Shown here piece after piece: positions 8,201 to 13,896 of a DNA stretch of 15,898 nt. The DNA comes from Betaproteobacteria bacterium (lineage in GTDB: Bacteria; Pseudomonadota; Gammaproteobacteria; Burkholderiales; SG8-41): the NCBI GenBank assembly GCA_023266245.1, contig JAHFRO010000046.1:1-15898 (forward strand). Reading direction: 5' to 3'. The notes under the pieces were generated by a model that was given only the letters and a program-made list of their open reading frames with translations, had not been told where the DNA came from and did no database searches. Position numbers and translations under genes: made by a program. Within the stretch, counting starts at the first letter, position 1. Every line of letters begins with the position of its first letter.

Positions 8201-9018
8201 AACGCATTGGCCCGGGAAAGATTGGTGGTATGGATGACCAAGTCGACGTTCGCCTTGCGCAGCGTTTCGGCAAGCTTCGCCGAGCGGTCGGCAAGCCTCG
8301 CGTCGAACAACGAAATCAGCAGCGTTATCGTGAGGAACATGAACGTGAAACCGCCGATCGTGCTCGCGAGCCAGACGTTGTTGATGTCCTGGGGGCTCAC
8401 CAGGCAGACGCTGTTCGGGGCGAAGTTGGCGGCGGCCATGGCGGTGTAGTGCATGCCCGAAATCGCGGCGCCCATGACGAGCGCGCTGCCGGCTTTGGTC
8501 CAGAACGCCGACGAAATGGTTTCCGAGCGCAATTGAAAGGCGATCCACAAAGCAGCCACCGCGGCGGCGACCGCGATCACGATCGAGAGAACGAAGAGCA
8601 GCGGCTCGTAGCGTATTGGTGGCCACACCTCCATGGCTGCCATCCCCGTGTAGTGCATGGATGCGATGCCGATGCCCATGAGCAGCCCCGCGCCGAGCAG
8701 CCGGCGCATGCTTAAAGTGCCGTGGCTCACCGTGTGCAGCGCAAATCCCGATACGATCACTGCAATTAACAGCGAGAGCAACGTTAGGGGGACATCGTAC
8801 GACATTGGGATCGGCAGCCGAAAAGCCAGCATGCCGATGAAGTGCATCGACCAGATGCCGGTCCCCATCGAAATCGCGCCGCCGTTGAGCCAATAGCGCG
8901 CGGCCTTGCTCCCCTGTGATGCCGCGACGCGCGACGCCAGATCAAGCGCGACGTAGGATGCGATGACCGCAACTACTATTGAAAGAAGCACCAGCCAGAG
9001 GTCGTAGGTGCCGACCAT
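5278..9018 (-). CDS. Membrane-bound MHYT-PAS4-GGDEF-EAL cyclic-di-GMP signalling protein
   Basis: A 1246-residue protein starting at ATG 9016-9018 with GGAGGG nine bases upstream; an upstream ATG at 9111 lacks such support. Residues 1-240 are the seven-helix MHYT sensor with its repeats MHFIG (58), MHYTG (121) and MHYTA (189), a proposed metal-binding site for oxygen, CO or NO. Four PAS domains follow at about 291-407, 412-530, 536-655 and 661-783. GGDEF is intact at 871-875 with the RxxD product-inhibition site (Arg862-Asp865). The EAL domain has EAL 999-1001, NLSPRQF, ELEITES, DDFGTGYSSL, KIDQSF and VAEGVET, so both cyclase and phosphodiesterase activities look possible. PAS2 and PAS3 are a recognisable tandem duplication. 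A basic, low-complexity tail of about 30 residues follows the EAL domain. The gene appears monocistronic. Confidence 0.93.
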   Translation of the reverse strand: MVGTYDLWLVLLSIVVAVIASYVALDLASRVAASQGSKAARYWLNGGAISMGTGIWSMHFIGMLAFRLPIPMSYDVPLTLLSLLIAVIVSGFALHTVSHGTLSMRRLLGAGLLMGIGIASMHYTGMAAMEVWPPIRYEPLLFVLSIVIAVAAAVAALWIAFQLRSETISSAFWTKAGSALVMGAAISGMHYTAMAAANFAPNSVCLVSPQDINNVWLASTIGGFTFMFLTITLLISLFDARLADRSAKLAETLRKANVDLVIHTTNLSRANALMRQEGLERMQAEIALRESEERYRQLVELSPDGIFIHSGGKIVFVNGACTRLLGAATPDELIGKPVLDLFHPDQQEIVKERMRQLREENRPAPSLEEKIIRLDGTVVDVEATASPFMHKGKPSTQVVMRDITERKHAEQARARIASIVESSQDAILSRDLNGRILSWNAGAERLFGYTEAEALGRDVSMLIPPDRHHEFPRDKVLLERGEAVAPYETERATKDGRRIAVSQSLSPIKDDAGAITGVATIFRDISERKQVEQARANLVAIVENANDAIISRALDGTILSWNAGAERLFGYSAAEALGQPIEELIHLPEVRARIAQNVERVRRGEAVAPYETRRKTKDGRVIDVLSSVSPIRNEAGEVIAASVILHDISALKQAEVAMQESEERFRAAFEQAGVGMGLRDIDPRKPRWLRVNQKLCDILGYTREELLQLTSVDITPPDERNVAIDYNERLLRGEITSYSRDKRYVRKDGQIIWTNITLSAVSGPDGRPTHIISVIQDMTERKKAEEQLIYLAQYDALTGLPNRNLFRDRLALAMARAKRNDQILALMLLDLDHFKEINDTLGHTTGDGVLQTVAGLLRKSLRDVDTIARLGGDEFTIILENITHVDQVTTVADKIQQAFSDPIVIQGRDIFVTASIGITLYPFGVDEIDALLQTTDIAMYRAKEEGRNTYEFYAPEMDAHAAERLDMENLLRRALERYEFVLHYQPKVSVKSGRITGVEALIRWNSKELGFVSPSKFIPLAEKIGLIVPIGEWVLRTACVQAKAWQDQGFPPLPVSVNLSPRQFRQKNLVETIAGWLRDTGLDPRFLELEITESMIMLHADKAIAILLELHQLGVQLSVDDFGTGYSSLAYLKRFPVQKLKIDQSFVRSLSTDANDAGIVSAVIAMAKSLELGVVAEGVETKEQLAFLAKLNCDEYQGYYFSRPVLAEDFARLLESPLQAAAPDIGASAAATRRGRSARGSRLRSR

Positions 9019-9165
9019 GTTTCTAGTCCCTCCGTATATCCTCTCCCGCCTGGCGAGCATGGCTGGTGCCTGTTGCATCAAAACCGCGTGTCGCAACAGG
9101 CCTGCTGGCATGGCAAGCCGGGACAGCTATTCTCCCGGAATTTATGACAACTAACTACAACGAAA

Positions 9166-9178
9166 ATTTCATTGAAAT
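9166..9178. promoter_or_regulatory. 13-bp perfect palindrome, candidate operator
   Basis: ATTTCA-T-TGAAAT is an exact inverted repeat with a single central base. It is about 150 bp upstream of the GGDEF-EAL start, in the most AT-rich patch of the gap. Its form fits a dimeric repressor or activator site, but no regulator gene is nearby to pair it with. Confidence 0.3.
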
Positions 9179-9345
9179 AGTTCACGTAACAGGGGCATCC
9201 AGCATAGCGAAGAGGGCTGAGTGACATTTCAAGCTGGCTGGTGATTCCATGCGCGGCACCTTTCCCCGGCCTGCAGCGGGCTGGCGCCAGTCCCGTAAGG
9301 GCTTAAAATCGGAAAATTTAACGCTGTTTCAGCGACAAGCGGTAA

Positions 9346-9423
9346 GCGCTGGCGGAGTGGGAAAAAGAACTCGGTTTCACCTCGGAGCAGATCGGGAAGC
9401 TGCATGCGCGCGGCGTGGTCTGA
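9346..9423 (+). pseudogene. Probable C-terminal remnant of a CaiB/BaiF CoA-transferase
   Basis: After an in-frame TAA at 9343-9345 the frame reads 25 codons to TGA 9421-9423, ending in ELGFTSEQIGKLHARGVV. This closely resembles the usual end of formyl-CoA transferase/CaiB-BaiF proteins, which finish on a Leu-Gly-x-(S/T)-x-x-x-Ile-x-x-Leu-(H/R)-x-x-Gly-Val-(V/I) pattern. Nothing upstream in this frame extends the similarity, and the flanking DNA looks non-coding. It is best read as the stump of a gene removed by deletion or rearrangement. The match is short and from memory, so chance similarity is not excluded. Confidence 0.45.
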
Positions 9424-9429
9424 AACTGA

Positions 9430-9446
9430 AGGCAGAAGGCAGAAGG
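9430..9446 (+). repeat. GGCAGAA tandem repeat acting as ribosome binding site
   Basis: AGGCAGAAGGCAGAAGG consists of two and a half copies of a 7-nt unit and ends at the ATG of the rhodanese-like gene. The first AGAAGG is spaced seven bases from the ATG, suitable as a Shine-Dalgarno sequence. The second abuts the start codon. Confidence 0.5.
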
Positions 9447-10016
9447 ATGAAGGGTAGGCGCTCTGCTCGCTTGGCGCTCGCGCTGGTCGCGGCGGGCTTC
9501 TTGTCGTGCGCCACTCCGCTCGGTGCGCAGGCGTTTGCGGCGGAAGGCGTGTACGCCAACGAGGACCGCGATTGGGGGGTCAAGCCCACCAGCACGCTGC
9601 GCACCTCCGGCTATCACGCGCCGACGCCGCGCCAGATCCCCGGCGGGCGGGTGGTGAGAACGGTCGAGCTCAAGGCGATGCTCGACAAGGAACCGCGACC
9701 GTACCTGATAGACGTGCTCGGCGGCGGCATCCACCGCACCATCGCCGGCGCCTTCTGGATGGCCGCCGCGGGCGCGGGCGACATGAGCCGGGACGAGGAA
9801 CGGCGCTTCCTTGAAGCGCTCGCCAAGTTCGCAGGCGGCGACAAGAACCGGCCGCTGGTGTTTTTCTGCTCCGATTCCCAGTGCTGGCTGTCGTACAACG
9901 CCGCGCTGCGCGCGATCACCGCAGGCTACACCCACATCCTGTGGTATCGCGGGGGCCTTGCCGCCTGGAACCATGCCGACTTCCCGATGTCGCAGTCCGA
10001 TCCTTTCGCCTGGTAA
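9447..10016 (+). CDS. Secreted rhodanese-like domain protein with CxxxxCW motif
   Basis: A 189-residue protein from ATG 9447. A longer in-frame start at 9249 would run through the non-coding gap and is rejected. Residues 1-32 are an export signal (RSARLALALVAAGFLSC...GAQAFAA); Cys21 makes a weak lipobox, otherwise cleavage is near Ala29-Ala32. The rest is a rhodanese fold: YLIDVLGGG (86-94), a loop with FFCSDSQCWLSYNAALRA (139-156), then GYTHILWYRGGLAAW (160-174). Two cysteines (141 and 146) followed by Trp resemble the C-x3-C-W periplasmic proteins linked to PQQ-dependent catabolism (TIGR03865 type), with one extra residue. The normal rhodanese loop CxxGxR is absent, so a redox or binding role is more likely than thiosulfate sulfurtransfer. 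No PQQ dehydrogenase gene is present in the window. Confidence 0.8.
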   Translation: MKGRRSARLALALVAAGFLSCATPLGAQAFAAEGVYANEDRDWGVKPTSTLRTSGYHAPTPRQIPGGRVVRTVELKAMLDKEPRPYLIDVLGGGIHRTIAGAFWMAAAGAGDMSRDEERRFLEALAKFAGGDKNRPLVFFCSDSQCWLSYNAALRAITAGYTHILWYRGGLAAWNHADFPMSQSDPFAW

Positions 10017-10038
10017 TCCGACTTACGGCTGGAATATT

Positions 10039-10202
10039 AGCCACGGAGAACACAGAGATCACAGAGAGAGTGATTTCGGTTTTACCTAACATCCTCAAAG
10101 GCAGCAACGCGAAGGACGCAAGGGGAAACCAGATAAAACAGAAAAGTTTCCTGTGGGGGGGTTCAAGATTATTCCTCTGTGTCCTCTGTGCTCTCTGTGG
10201 CT
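10039..10202. repeat. Inverted-arm repeat element 1, gene-less
   Basis: The left arm (10039-10068) reads AGCCAC then CACGGAGAA-CACAGAGAT-CACAGAGAG as 9-nt units sharing the opening CAC. The right arm (10174-10202) is the same structure inverted, its units on the minus strand being CACAGAGAG, CACAGAGGA, CACAGAGGA. About 105 bp lie between, including GCAGCAACGCGAAGGACGCA (10101-10120), with no convincing ORF. The element fills most of the 247-bp gap between the rhodanese-like gene and pabB. Folded as RNA, the arms would form a stem of roughly 28 bp with a few mismatches. No target-site duplication is evident. Confidence 0.75.
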
Positions 10203-10225
10203 GATGTAGTGTTGGCCTTTCTGCG

Positions 10226-10254
10226 TTTGCGCCGCCGCCGATTTGCGGCAAAAT
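10226..10254 (+). promoter_or_regulatory. Candidate leaderless promoter of pabB
   Basis: TTTGCG (10226-10231) or TTGCGC one base on, a spacer of 16-17 bases, then CAAAAT (10249-10254). The -10 ends nine bases before the pabB ATG and there is no Shine-Dalgarno sequence, so the mRNA would begin at about the start codon. It lies just outside inverted-arm element 1. Confidence 0.35.
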
Positions 10255-10263
10255 GGTAGCGTC

Positions 10264-11652
10264 ATGACGCCCCCGCTCCTGACCGAACTCCCGTACCTCC
10301 CGGACAGCACCGCGCTGTTCGAGGCGATCGCGGATCTGCCGTGGGCGGTGTTCCTCGACAGCGGCCGGCACCATCCGGCGCAATCGCGGTACGACATCCT
10401 CGCCGCCCAGCCGTACGTGCGGCTGGTGACGCGCGGCGCGCTGACGGAAGTTTACGCCGACGCCATCGAGCTCTCGCGCGACGACCCGTTCGCGCTGGTC
10501 AGGCGCGCGCTCGCGATCGATCCGGCCTGCGGCGGCGATCTTCCGTTCTGCGGCGGGGCGATAGGCTATTTCGGCTACGACCTTGCGCGCCGGCTCGAGC
10601 GGCTGCCGGCAACCGCGGAAGACGCCGAGCGCATCCCGGAGATGGCGATCGGCATCTACGACTGGGCCGTGGTCGTGGATCACGCGGAGCGCAGGAGCTG
10701 GCTCGTCGGGCAGGGCCGCGATCCCGACACCGATATCAAATGGGACGAGCTGGTTGCGTGTTTCAGTTCGCCGCCGCGCGAACAGCCGCGCGCACCGTTC
10801 CGCATCGTCTCTCCCGTCGCTTCCAACATGACGCACGAGGCCTACGCCCGGGCGTTTCGCCGGATACGCGGTTACATCCACGACGGCGACTGCTACCAGG
10901 TCAACCTCGCGCAGCGCTTCTCGGCCGCGGCGAGCGGCAACCCCTGGCTTGCCTATCAGGCGTTGCGCGTCATCAACCCGGCGCCGTTTTCCGCCTACTT
11001 GAACACCCCGCACGCGCAGATCCTGTGCGCCTCGCCCGAGCGTTTCCTCAAGGTCGAGCGCGGCCGGGTAGAGACCAGGCCGATCAAGGGCACGCGGCCG
11101 CGCGCGGGGCATCCCCGGCTCGATGCCGAGCTCAGCGAGCAGCTGCGGCTTTCCGAAAAGGATCGCGCCGAAAACGTGATGATCGTGGATTTGCTGCGCA
11201 ACGATCTTTCAAAAAACTGTGCGCTCGGCTCGGTGAGGGTGCTCAAACTCTTCGATGTCGAGAGCTTCGCCACCGTGCACCACCTGGTAAGCACGGTGGC
11301 GGGCGAGCTCAGGGAGGGGCGCGATGCGTTCGATCTGCTGCGCGGCTGCTTTCCCGGCGGCTCGATCACGGGCGCGCCCAAGCTGCGCGCGATGCAGATC
11401 ATCGAGGAACTGGAGCCGCACCGCCGCGGCGTTTACTGCGGCGCGATCGGATACATCGGCTTCGACGGCAACATGGACGTCAACATCGCGATCCGCACGC
11501 TGGTCCATTCCCACGGCGTCATCCGCTGCTGGGCGGGCGGCGGCATCGTCGCCGACTCCCGGCTCGAGGACGAGTATCAGGAAACCTTCGACAAGGCCGC
11601 GGCGATGCTGAAACTCCTGCAGCAGAGCGCCGCGAGCCAGTTCGGCAGCTGA
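10264..11652 (+). CDS. pabB: Aminodeoxychorismate synthase component I (PabB)
   Basis: A 462-residue chorismate-utilising enzyme, which with a glutaminase partner (PabA) converts chorismate and glutamine to 4-amino-4-deoxychorismate for folate synthesis in the cytoplasm. PIKGT (273-277) with Lys275 marks the PabB rather than the TrpE branch, where Ala normally replaces Lys. Also present are ASPERF (256-261), DLLRNDLSK (309-317), PGGSITGAPK (364-373), CGAIGYIG (392-399) and the Mg-binding end GGGIVADSRLEDEYQET (425-441). The length matches stand-alone PabB; many betaproteobacteria instead carry a PabB-PabC fusion, and no lyase domain follows here. ATG 10264 is preferred over an upstream TTG (10243) because the protein similarity starts there. 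There is no clear ribosome binding site, and a -10-like CAAAAT lies nine bases upstream. Confidence 0.92.
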   Translation: MTPPLLTELPYLPDSTALFEAIADLPWAVFLDSGRHHPAQSRYDILAAQPYVRLVTRGALTEVYADAIELSRDDPFALVRRALAIDPACGGDLPFCGGAIGYFGYDLARRLERLPATAEDAERIPEMAIGIYDWAVVVDHAERRSWLVGQGRDPDTDIKWDELVACFSSPPREQPRAPFRIVSPVASNMTHEAYARAFRRIRGYIHDGDCYQVNLAQRFSAAASGNPWLAYQALRVINPAPFSAYLNTPHAQILCASPERFLKVERGRVETRPIKGTRPRAGHPRLDAELSEQLRLSEKDRAENVMIVDLLRNDLSKNCALGSVRVLKLFDVESFATVHHLVSTVAGELREGRDAFDLLRGCFPGGSITGAPKLRAMQIIEELEPHRRGVYCGAIGYIGFDGNMDVNIAIRTLVHSHGVIRCWAGGGIVADSRLEDEYQETFDKAAAMLKLLQQSAASQFGS

Positions 11653-11658
11653 TCAAAC

Positions 11659-11688
11659 CGCAGATGAACGCAGATTCACGCCGATAAC
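11659..11688. repeat. CGCAGAT 10-nt tandem repeat just after pabB
   Basis: Three diverged 10-nt copies, CGCAGATGAA, CGCAGATTCA and CGCCGATAAC, begin six bases after the pabB stop codon. They directly precede AAAAGCAGAT and inverted-arm element 2. They appear to be a distinct repeat type joined to the element. Confidence 0.6.
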
Positions 11689-11701
11689 GTCAAAAGCAGA
11701 T

Positions 11702-11860
11702 AGCCACAGAGATCACAGAGGACACAGAGGAAAGAAAAATCTAAAAGCAGCGATGAGTGATAAATAAGAAATCGAACAAAACACTTTGCACTCCGTCTTC
11801 GACGTTCCGCGCCGCCTCTTTTACGCCTCTCGCTTCTCTTTCTCTGTGATCTCTGTGGCC
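11702..11860. repeat. Inverted-arm repeat element 2, gene-less, between convergent genes
   Basis: The left arm (11702-11730) is AGC plus CACAGAGAT, CACAGAGGA and CACAGAGGA. The right arm (11838-11860) is inverted with two units, CACAGAGAT and CACAGAGAA, preceded by GGC. The outer 18 or so bases of the two arms are identical in inverted sense. The interior is AT-richer than the flanks and has no gene; it contains GATGAGTGATAAAT and CACTTTGCACTCC words like the 1293-1374 repeat. It fills most of the 227-bp gap between the converging pabB and Bug genes, where its hairpin could end transcripts from both sides. Confidence 0.75.
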
Positions 11861-11879
11861 AATAGATTTCGGATTACCG

Positions 11880-12851
11880 TCATTCCACTTTGATGCCGGC
11901 CTGCTTCACTACCTTCACCCACTTGGCGAGATCTTCGCGGATGAACGCCCCAAGCTCTTCGCTGGTGCTCGGTTGCACTTCGGCGCCCAGCCCGGCAAAG
12001 CGCTCCCTCAGGGCCGGCGAGGCGAGGACCTTGACGAGCGCGTCGTTGAGCTTCGCCACGATGTCGCGCGGAGTGGCGGCGGGAGCCAGCACGCCGGTCA
12101 CGGTGCTCGCATCGAAGCCGGGCACGCCGGACTCGGCGAGCGTCGGCACCTCCGCCAGCAGAACGGCGCGTTTCGCGGTGGTCACGGCGATCGGCCGGAT
12201 CTTGCCGGCTTTGATATAGGGCAATGCGGAGGAAACCTGATCAACGTGCACTTCCATATGACCGGCCATGAGGTCCACCAGTGCCGGACCGCTGCCTTTG
12301 TAGGGAACGACGGTCATCTTGATGCCGGTCGAGATCATGAATAGCTCGGCGATCAGGTGATTGGTCGTGCCGGTGCCCGACGAGGCCATCAGCATCTTGC
12401 CGGGTTGCGCCTTGGCGAGCGCAACCAGCTGCTTGGTGGTCTTTGCCGGCACTGACGGATGGACCACGATGGCGAGCGGGACGACCGCAACCCGGCCTAC
12501 CGGCGCGAAATCGCGCACGATGTCATAGGGAAGTTTCTGGTACAACGCCGGTCCGTTGGTCATCACGCTGCTTGAGGCCATGAGCAACGTATGTCCGTCT
12601 GGCGGCGCCTTCGCGACCAGGTCGGTTGCGATCATGCCGCCGGCACCCGGGCGGTTATCCACCACGACCTGCTGTCCGAGCACTTCGGCGAGCCCCGGAG
12701 CGATGTTGCGCCCGGTGATATCCACATTGCCGCCCGGCGCAAAGGGCACGACGAGGCGTATCGGCCGCGTCGGATAACCCTGGGCGTTGGCGGTCGATGC
12801 GACGGCGGTCAGGGCAACCGCAGCAATCACCGATGCACTTGCGAGCTTCAT
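11880..12851 (-). CDS. Bug/TctC-family periplasmic solute-binding protein
   Basis: A 323-residue receptor from ATG 12849-12851, with GGGAGGG about seven bases upstream. The frame is open for 70 more codons upstream, but these would overlap the divergent promoter region and precede the signal peptide. Signal peptide residues 1-23 end in STANA, then QGYPTRPIRLVVPFAPGGNVD, the classic Bug start. DNRPGAGGMIATDLVAKAPP and the ending AGIKVE also fit. The GGNVDITGR ligand loop is closer to the common family form than those of the other two receptors. It is divergent from the amidohydrolase-flavoprotein pair, a common arrangement when a receptor serves the neighbouring catabolic genes, though this is inference. 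The ligand is not identifiable. Confidence 0.9.
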   Translation of the reverse strand: MKLASASVIAAVALTAVASTANAQGYPTRPIRLVVPFAPGGNVDITGRNIAPGLAEVLGQQVVVDNRPGAGGMIATDLVAKAPPDGHTLLMASSSVMTNGPALYQKLPYDIVRDFAPVGRVAVVPLAIVVHPSVPAKTTKQLVALAKAQPGKMLMASSGTGTTNHLIAELFMISTGIKMTVVPYKGSGPALVDLMAGHMEVHVDQVSSALPYIKAGKIRPIAVTTAKRAVLLAEVPTLAESGVPGFDASTVTGVLAPAATPRDIVAKLNDALVKVLASPALRERFAGLGAEVQPSTSEELGAFIREDLAKWVKVVKQAGIKVE

Positions 12852-12926
12852 GTCAGATCCCTCCCCTGGTTGTGATCGCCGAACGTATTCCAAGGTTTCC
12901 CGGCCGCGCACAGTCGAGCGGGTCAT

Positions 12927-12955
12927 AGTATAAACTGGTCTGCCGCCGTTTTCGG
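12927..12955 (-). promoter_or_regulatory. Candidate promoter of the Bug gene at 11880-12851, with adjacent hairpin
   Basis: On the minus strand TATACT (12927-12932) is a five-of-six -10 match. The -35 position, CCGAAA at 12950-12955 with a 17-base spacer, is weak. The -35 overlaps an inverted repeat, GCCGCC (12942-12947) and GGCGGC (12955-12960) around a 7-base loop. This lies between the divergent starts and may help regulate both directions. Confidence 0.35.
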
Positions 12956-12981
12956 GCGGCGTTCGAGAGGAGGGCGAGGCA

Positions 12982-13896
12982 ATGAACCAGCCGGCGGGCG
13001 TTCCCGTTGAAGAGCTCGCGCGGGCCCCGTTGTGCGCCGGCCCCGACGCCAACACGCGCAAGCCCGGATTTGCGCTGCCGCCGGGATCGTGCGACTGCCA
13101 CGCCCATGTATTCGGCCTGGCGACCCGCTACCCCTATTCGCCGAAACGCATCTATACCCCGCCCGACGCCTCGCCGGCGGATTACCGGCGCATGCTGGGC
13201 GTGCTCGGCGTCGAGCGCGCAGTGCTGGTGCAGCCCAGTGTCTATGACACGGACAATCGCGCGATACTCGACGCGATCGCGGCTTCGAACGGGCGCATGC
13301 GCGGTGTCGCGGTGGTCGAAGAGTCGGTGACCGACCGGGAGCTCGCGCGCATGCACGACATCGGCGTACGCGGCATACGCTTCAACATCGTGGACGTCAA
13401 AGACGACAAAGGCATGCTCGCCATGGATGTCGTGCGGCGGCTGGCACGGCGCATCAGGCCCCTCGGCTGGCACGTGCAGTTCCTGATGCACGTGGATGAG
13501 TTTCCCGAGCTCGACACGATGTTCGCCGGATTTCCCGTGGATATCGTGATCGATCACTTCGGCTATATGCAGACATCGAAGGGCATCGGGCACCCGGGAT
13601 TCCAGGCGCTGCTGCGGCTGCTGCGCGCGGGCCGGTGCTGGGTCAAGTTTACCGGCGCCTATCGCATATCGCGGGAGGAGATGCCGTATCGCGACGTGGT
13701 GCCCTATGCGCATGCGCTCGTGGCGGCGGCGCCCGATCGCATCGTGTGGGGCACCGACTGGCCCCATCCCAAGCACGAGAAAAGCATGCCGAACGACGGC
13801 GAGATGTGCGACCGCCTGCTCGAATGGATCCCGGATGAGAAGCAGCGCCGGCTCGCGCTCGTTGACAATCCGGCACGACTCTACGGCTTTCAATGA
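12982..13896 (+). CDS. Amidohydrolase-superfamily hydrolase, 2-pyrone-4,6-dicarboxylate lactonase-like (COG3618 type)
   Basis: A 304-residue TIM-barrel hydrolase. CDCHAHVFG (37-45) gives the beta-1 HxH pair His40 and His42. HVQFLMHVDE (164-173), VIDHFGYM (189-196, His192) and WGTDWPHP (257-263, Asp259) supply the remaining active-site positions. The same motifs occur in 2-pyrone-4,6-dicarboxylate lactonase (LigI) and related lactonases and decarboxylases acting on carboxylates, so hydrolysis of a lactone or cyclic acid is the likeliest role. ATG 12982 has AGGAGGG seven bases upstream. Its stop overlaps the next gene's start by four bases (ATGA at 13893), implying coupled translation. The divergent Bug receptor may supply substrate. 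The family is certain; the exact substrate is not. Confidence 0.85.
   Translation: MNQPAGVPVEELARAPLCAGPDANTRKPGFALPPGSCDCHAHVFGLATRYPYSPKRIYTPPDASPADYRRMLGVLGVERAVLVQPSVYDTDNRAILDAIAASNGRMRGVAVVEESVTDRELARMHDIGVRGIRFNIVDVKDDKGMLAMDVVRRLARRIRPLGWHVQFLMHVDEFPELDTMFAGFPVDIVIDHFGYMQTSKGIGHPGFQALLRLLRAGRCWVKFTGAYRISREEMPYRDVVPYAHALVAAAPDRIVWGTDWPHPKHEKSMPNDGEMCDRLLEWIPDEKQRRLALVDNPARLYGFQ

Larger units (their letters stand above)
9019..9446. other. 428-bp gap between divergent genes: regulatory-type DNA, a gene remnant and a repeat
   Basis: No complete gene is seen. The half next to the GGDEF-EAL gene contains an AT-rich patch (about 9140-9185) with a 13-bp palindrome, a plausible promoter region for that gene. 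At 9301-9325 another AT-rich patch includes TAAAAT (9304-9309), without a matching -35. From 9346 a short frame resembles the C-terminus of a CoA-transferase. At 9430-9446 a GGCAGAA repeat supplies the ribosome binding site of the next gene. Confidence 0.5.

Noticed and set aside
6553..8715. 720-codon open frame on the plus strand
   Set aside because: It is fully antisense to the MHYT-PAS-GGDEF-EAL gene, whose domain motifs are intact. Its Arg/Gly/Ala/Val-rich composition is typical of high-GC shadow frames.
9019..9111. 31-codon extension of the GGDEF-EAL protein
   Set aside because: The ATG at 9018 has GGAGGG at good spacing and begins directly at the first MHYT helix. The extension is not hydrophobic and has no site of its own.
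9249..9446. Upstream extension of the rhodanese-like gene to an ATG at 9249
   Set aside because: The extension has no secretion or domain signal, crosses the CoA-transferase remnant in another frame, and would bury the signal peptide that begins at 9447.
10039..10202. Insertion sequence with transposase
   Set aside because: The inverted arms are suggestive, but no transposase frame lies within or beside the element and no target-site duplication could be found by eye.
9916..11112. 398-codon open frame on the minus strand across element 1 and pabB
   Set aside because: It crosses non-coding repeat DNA and is antisense to the PabB motifs.
12852..13061. 70-codon N-terminal extension of the third Bug protein
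   Set aside because: It overlaps the divergent amidohydrolase start and its ribosome binding site, and precedes a complete signal peptide starting at 12851.
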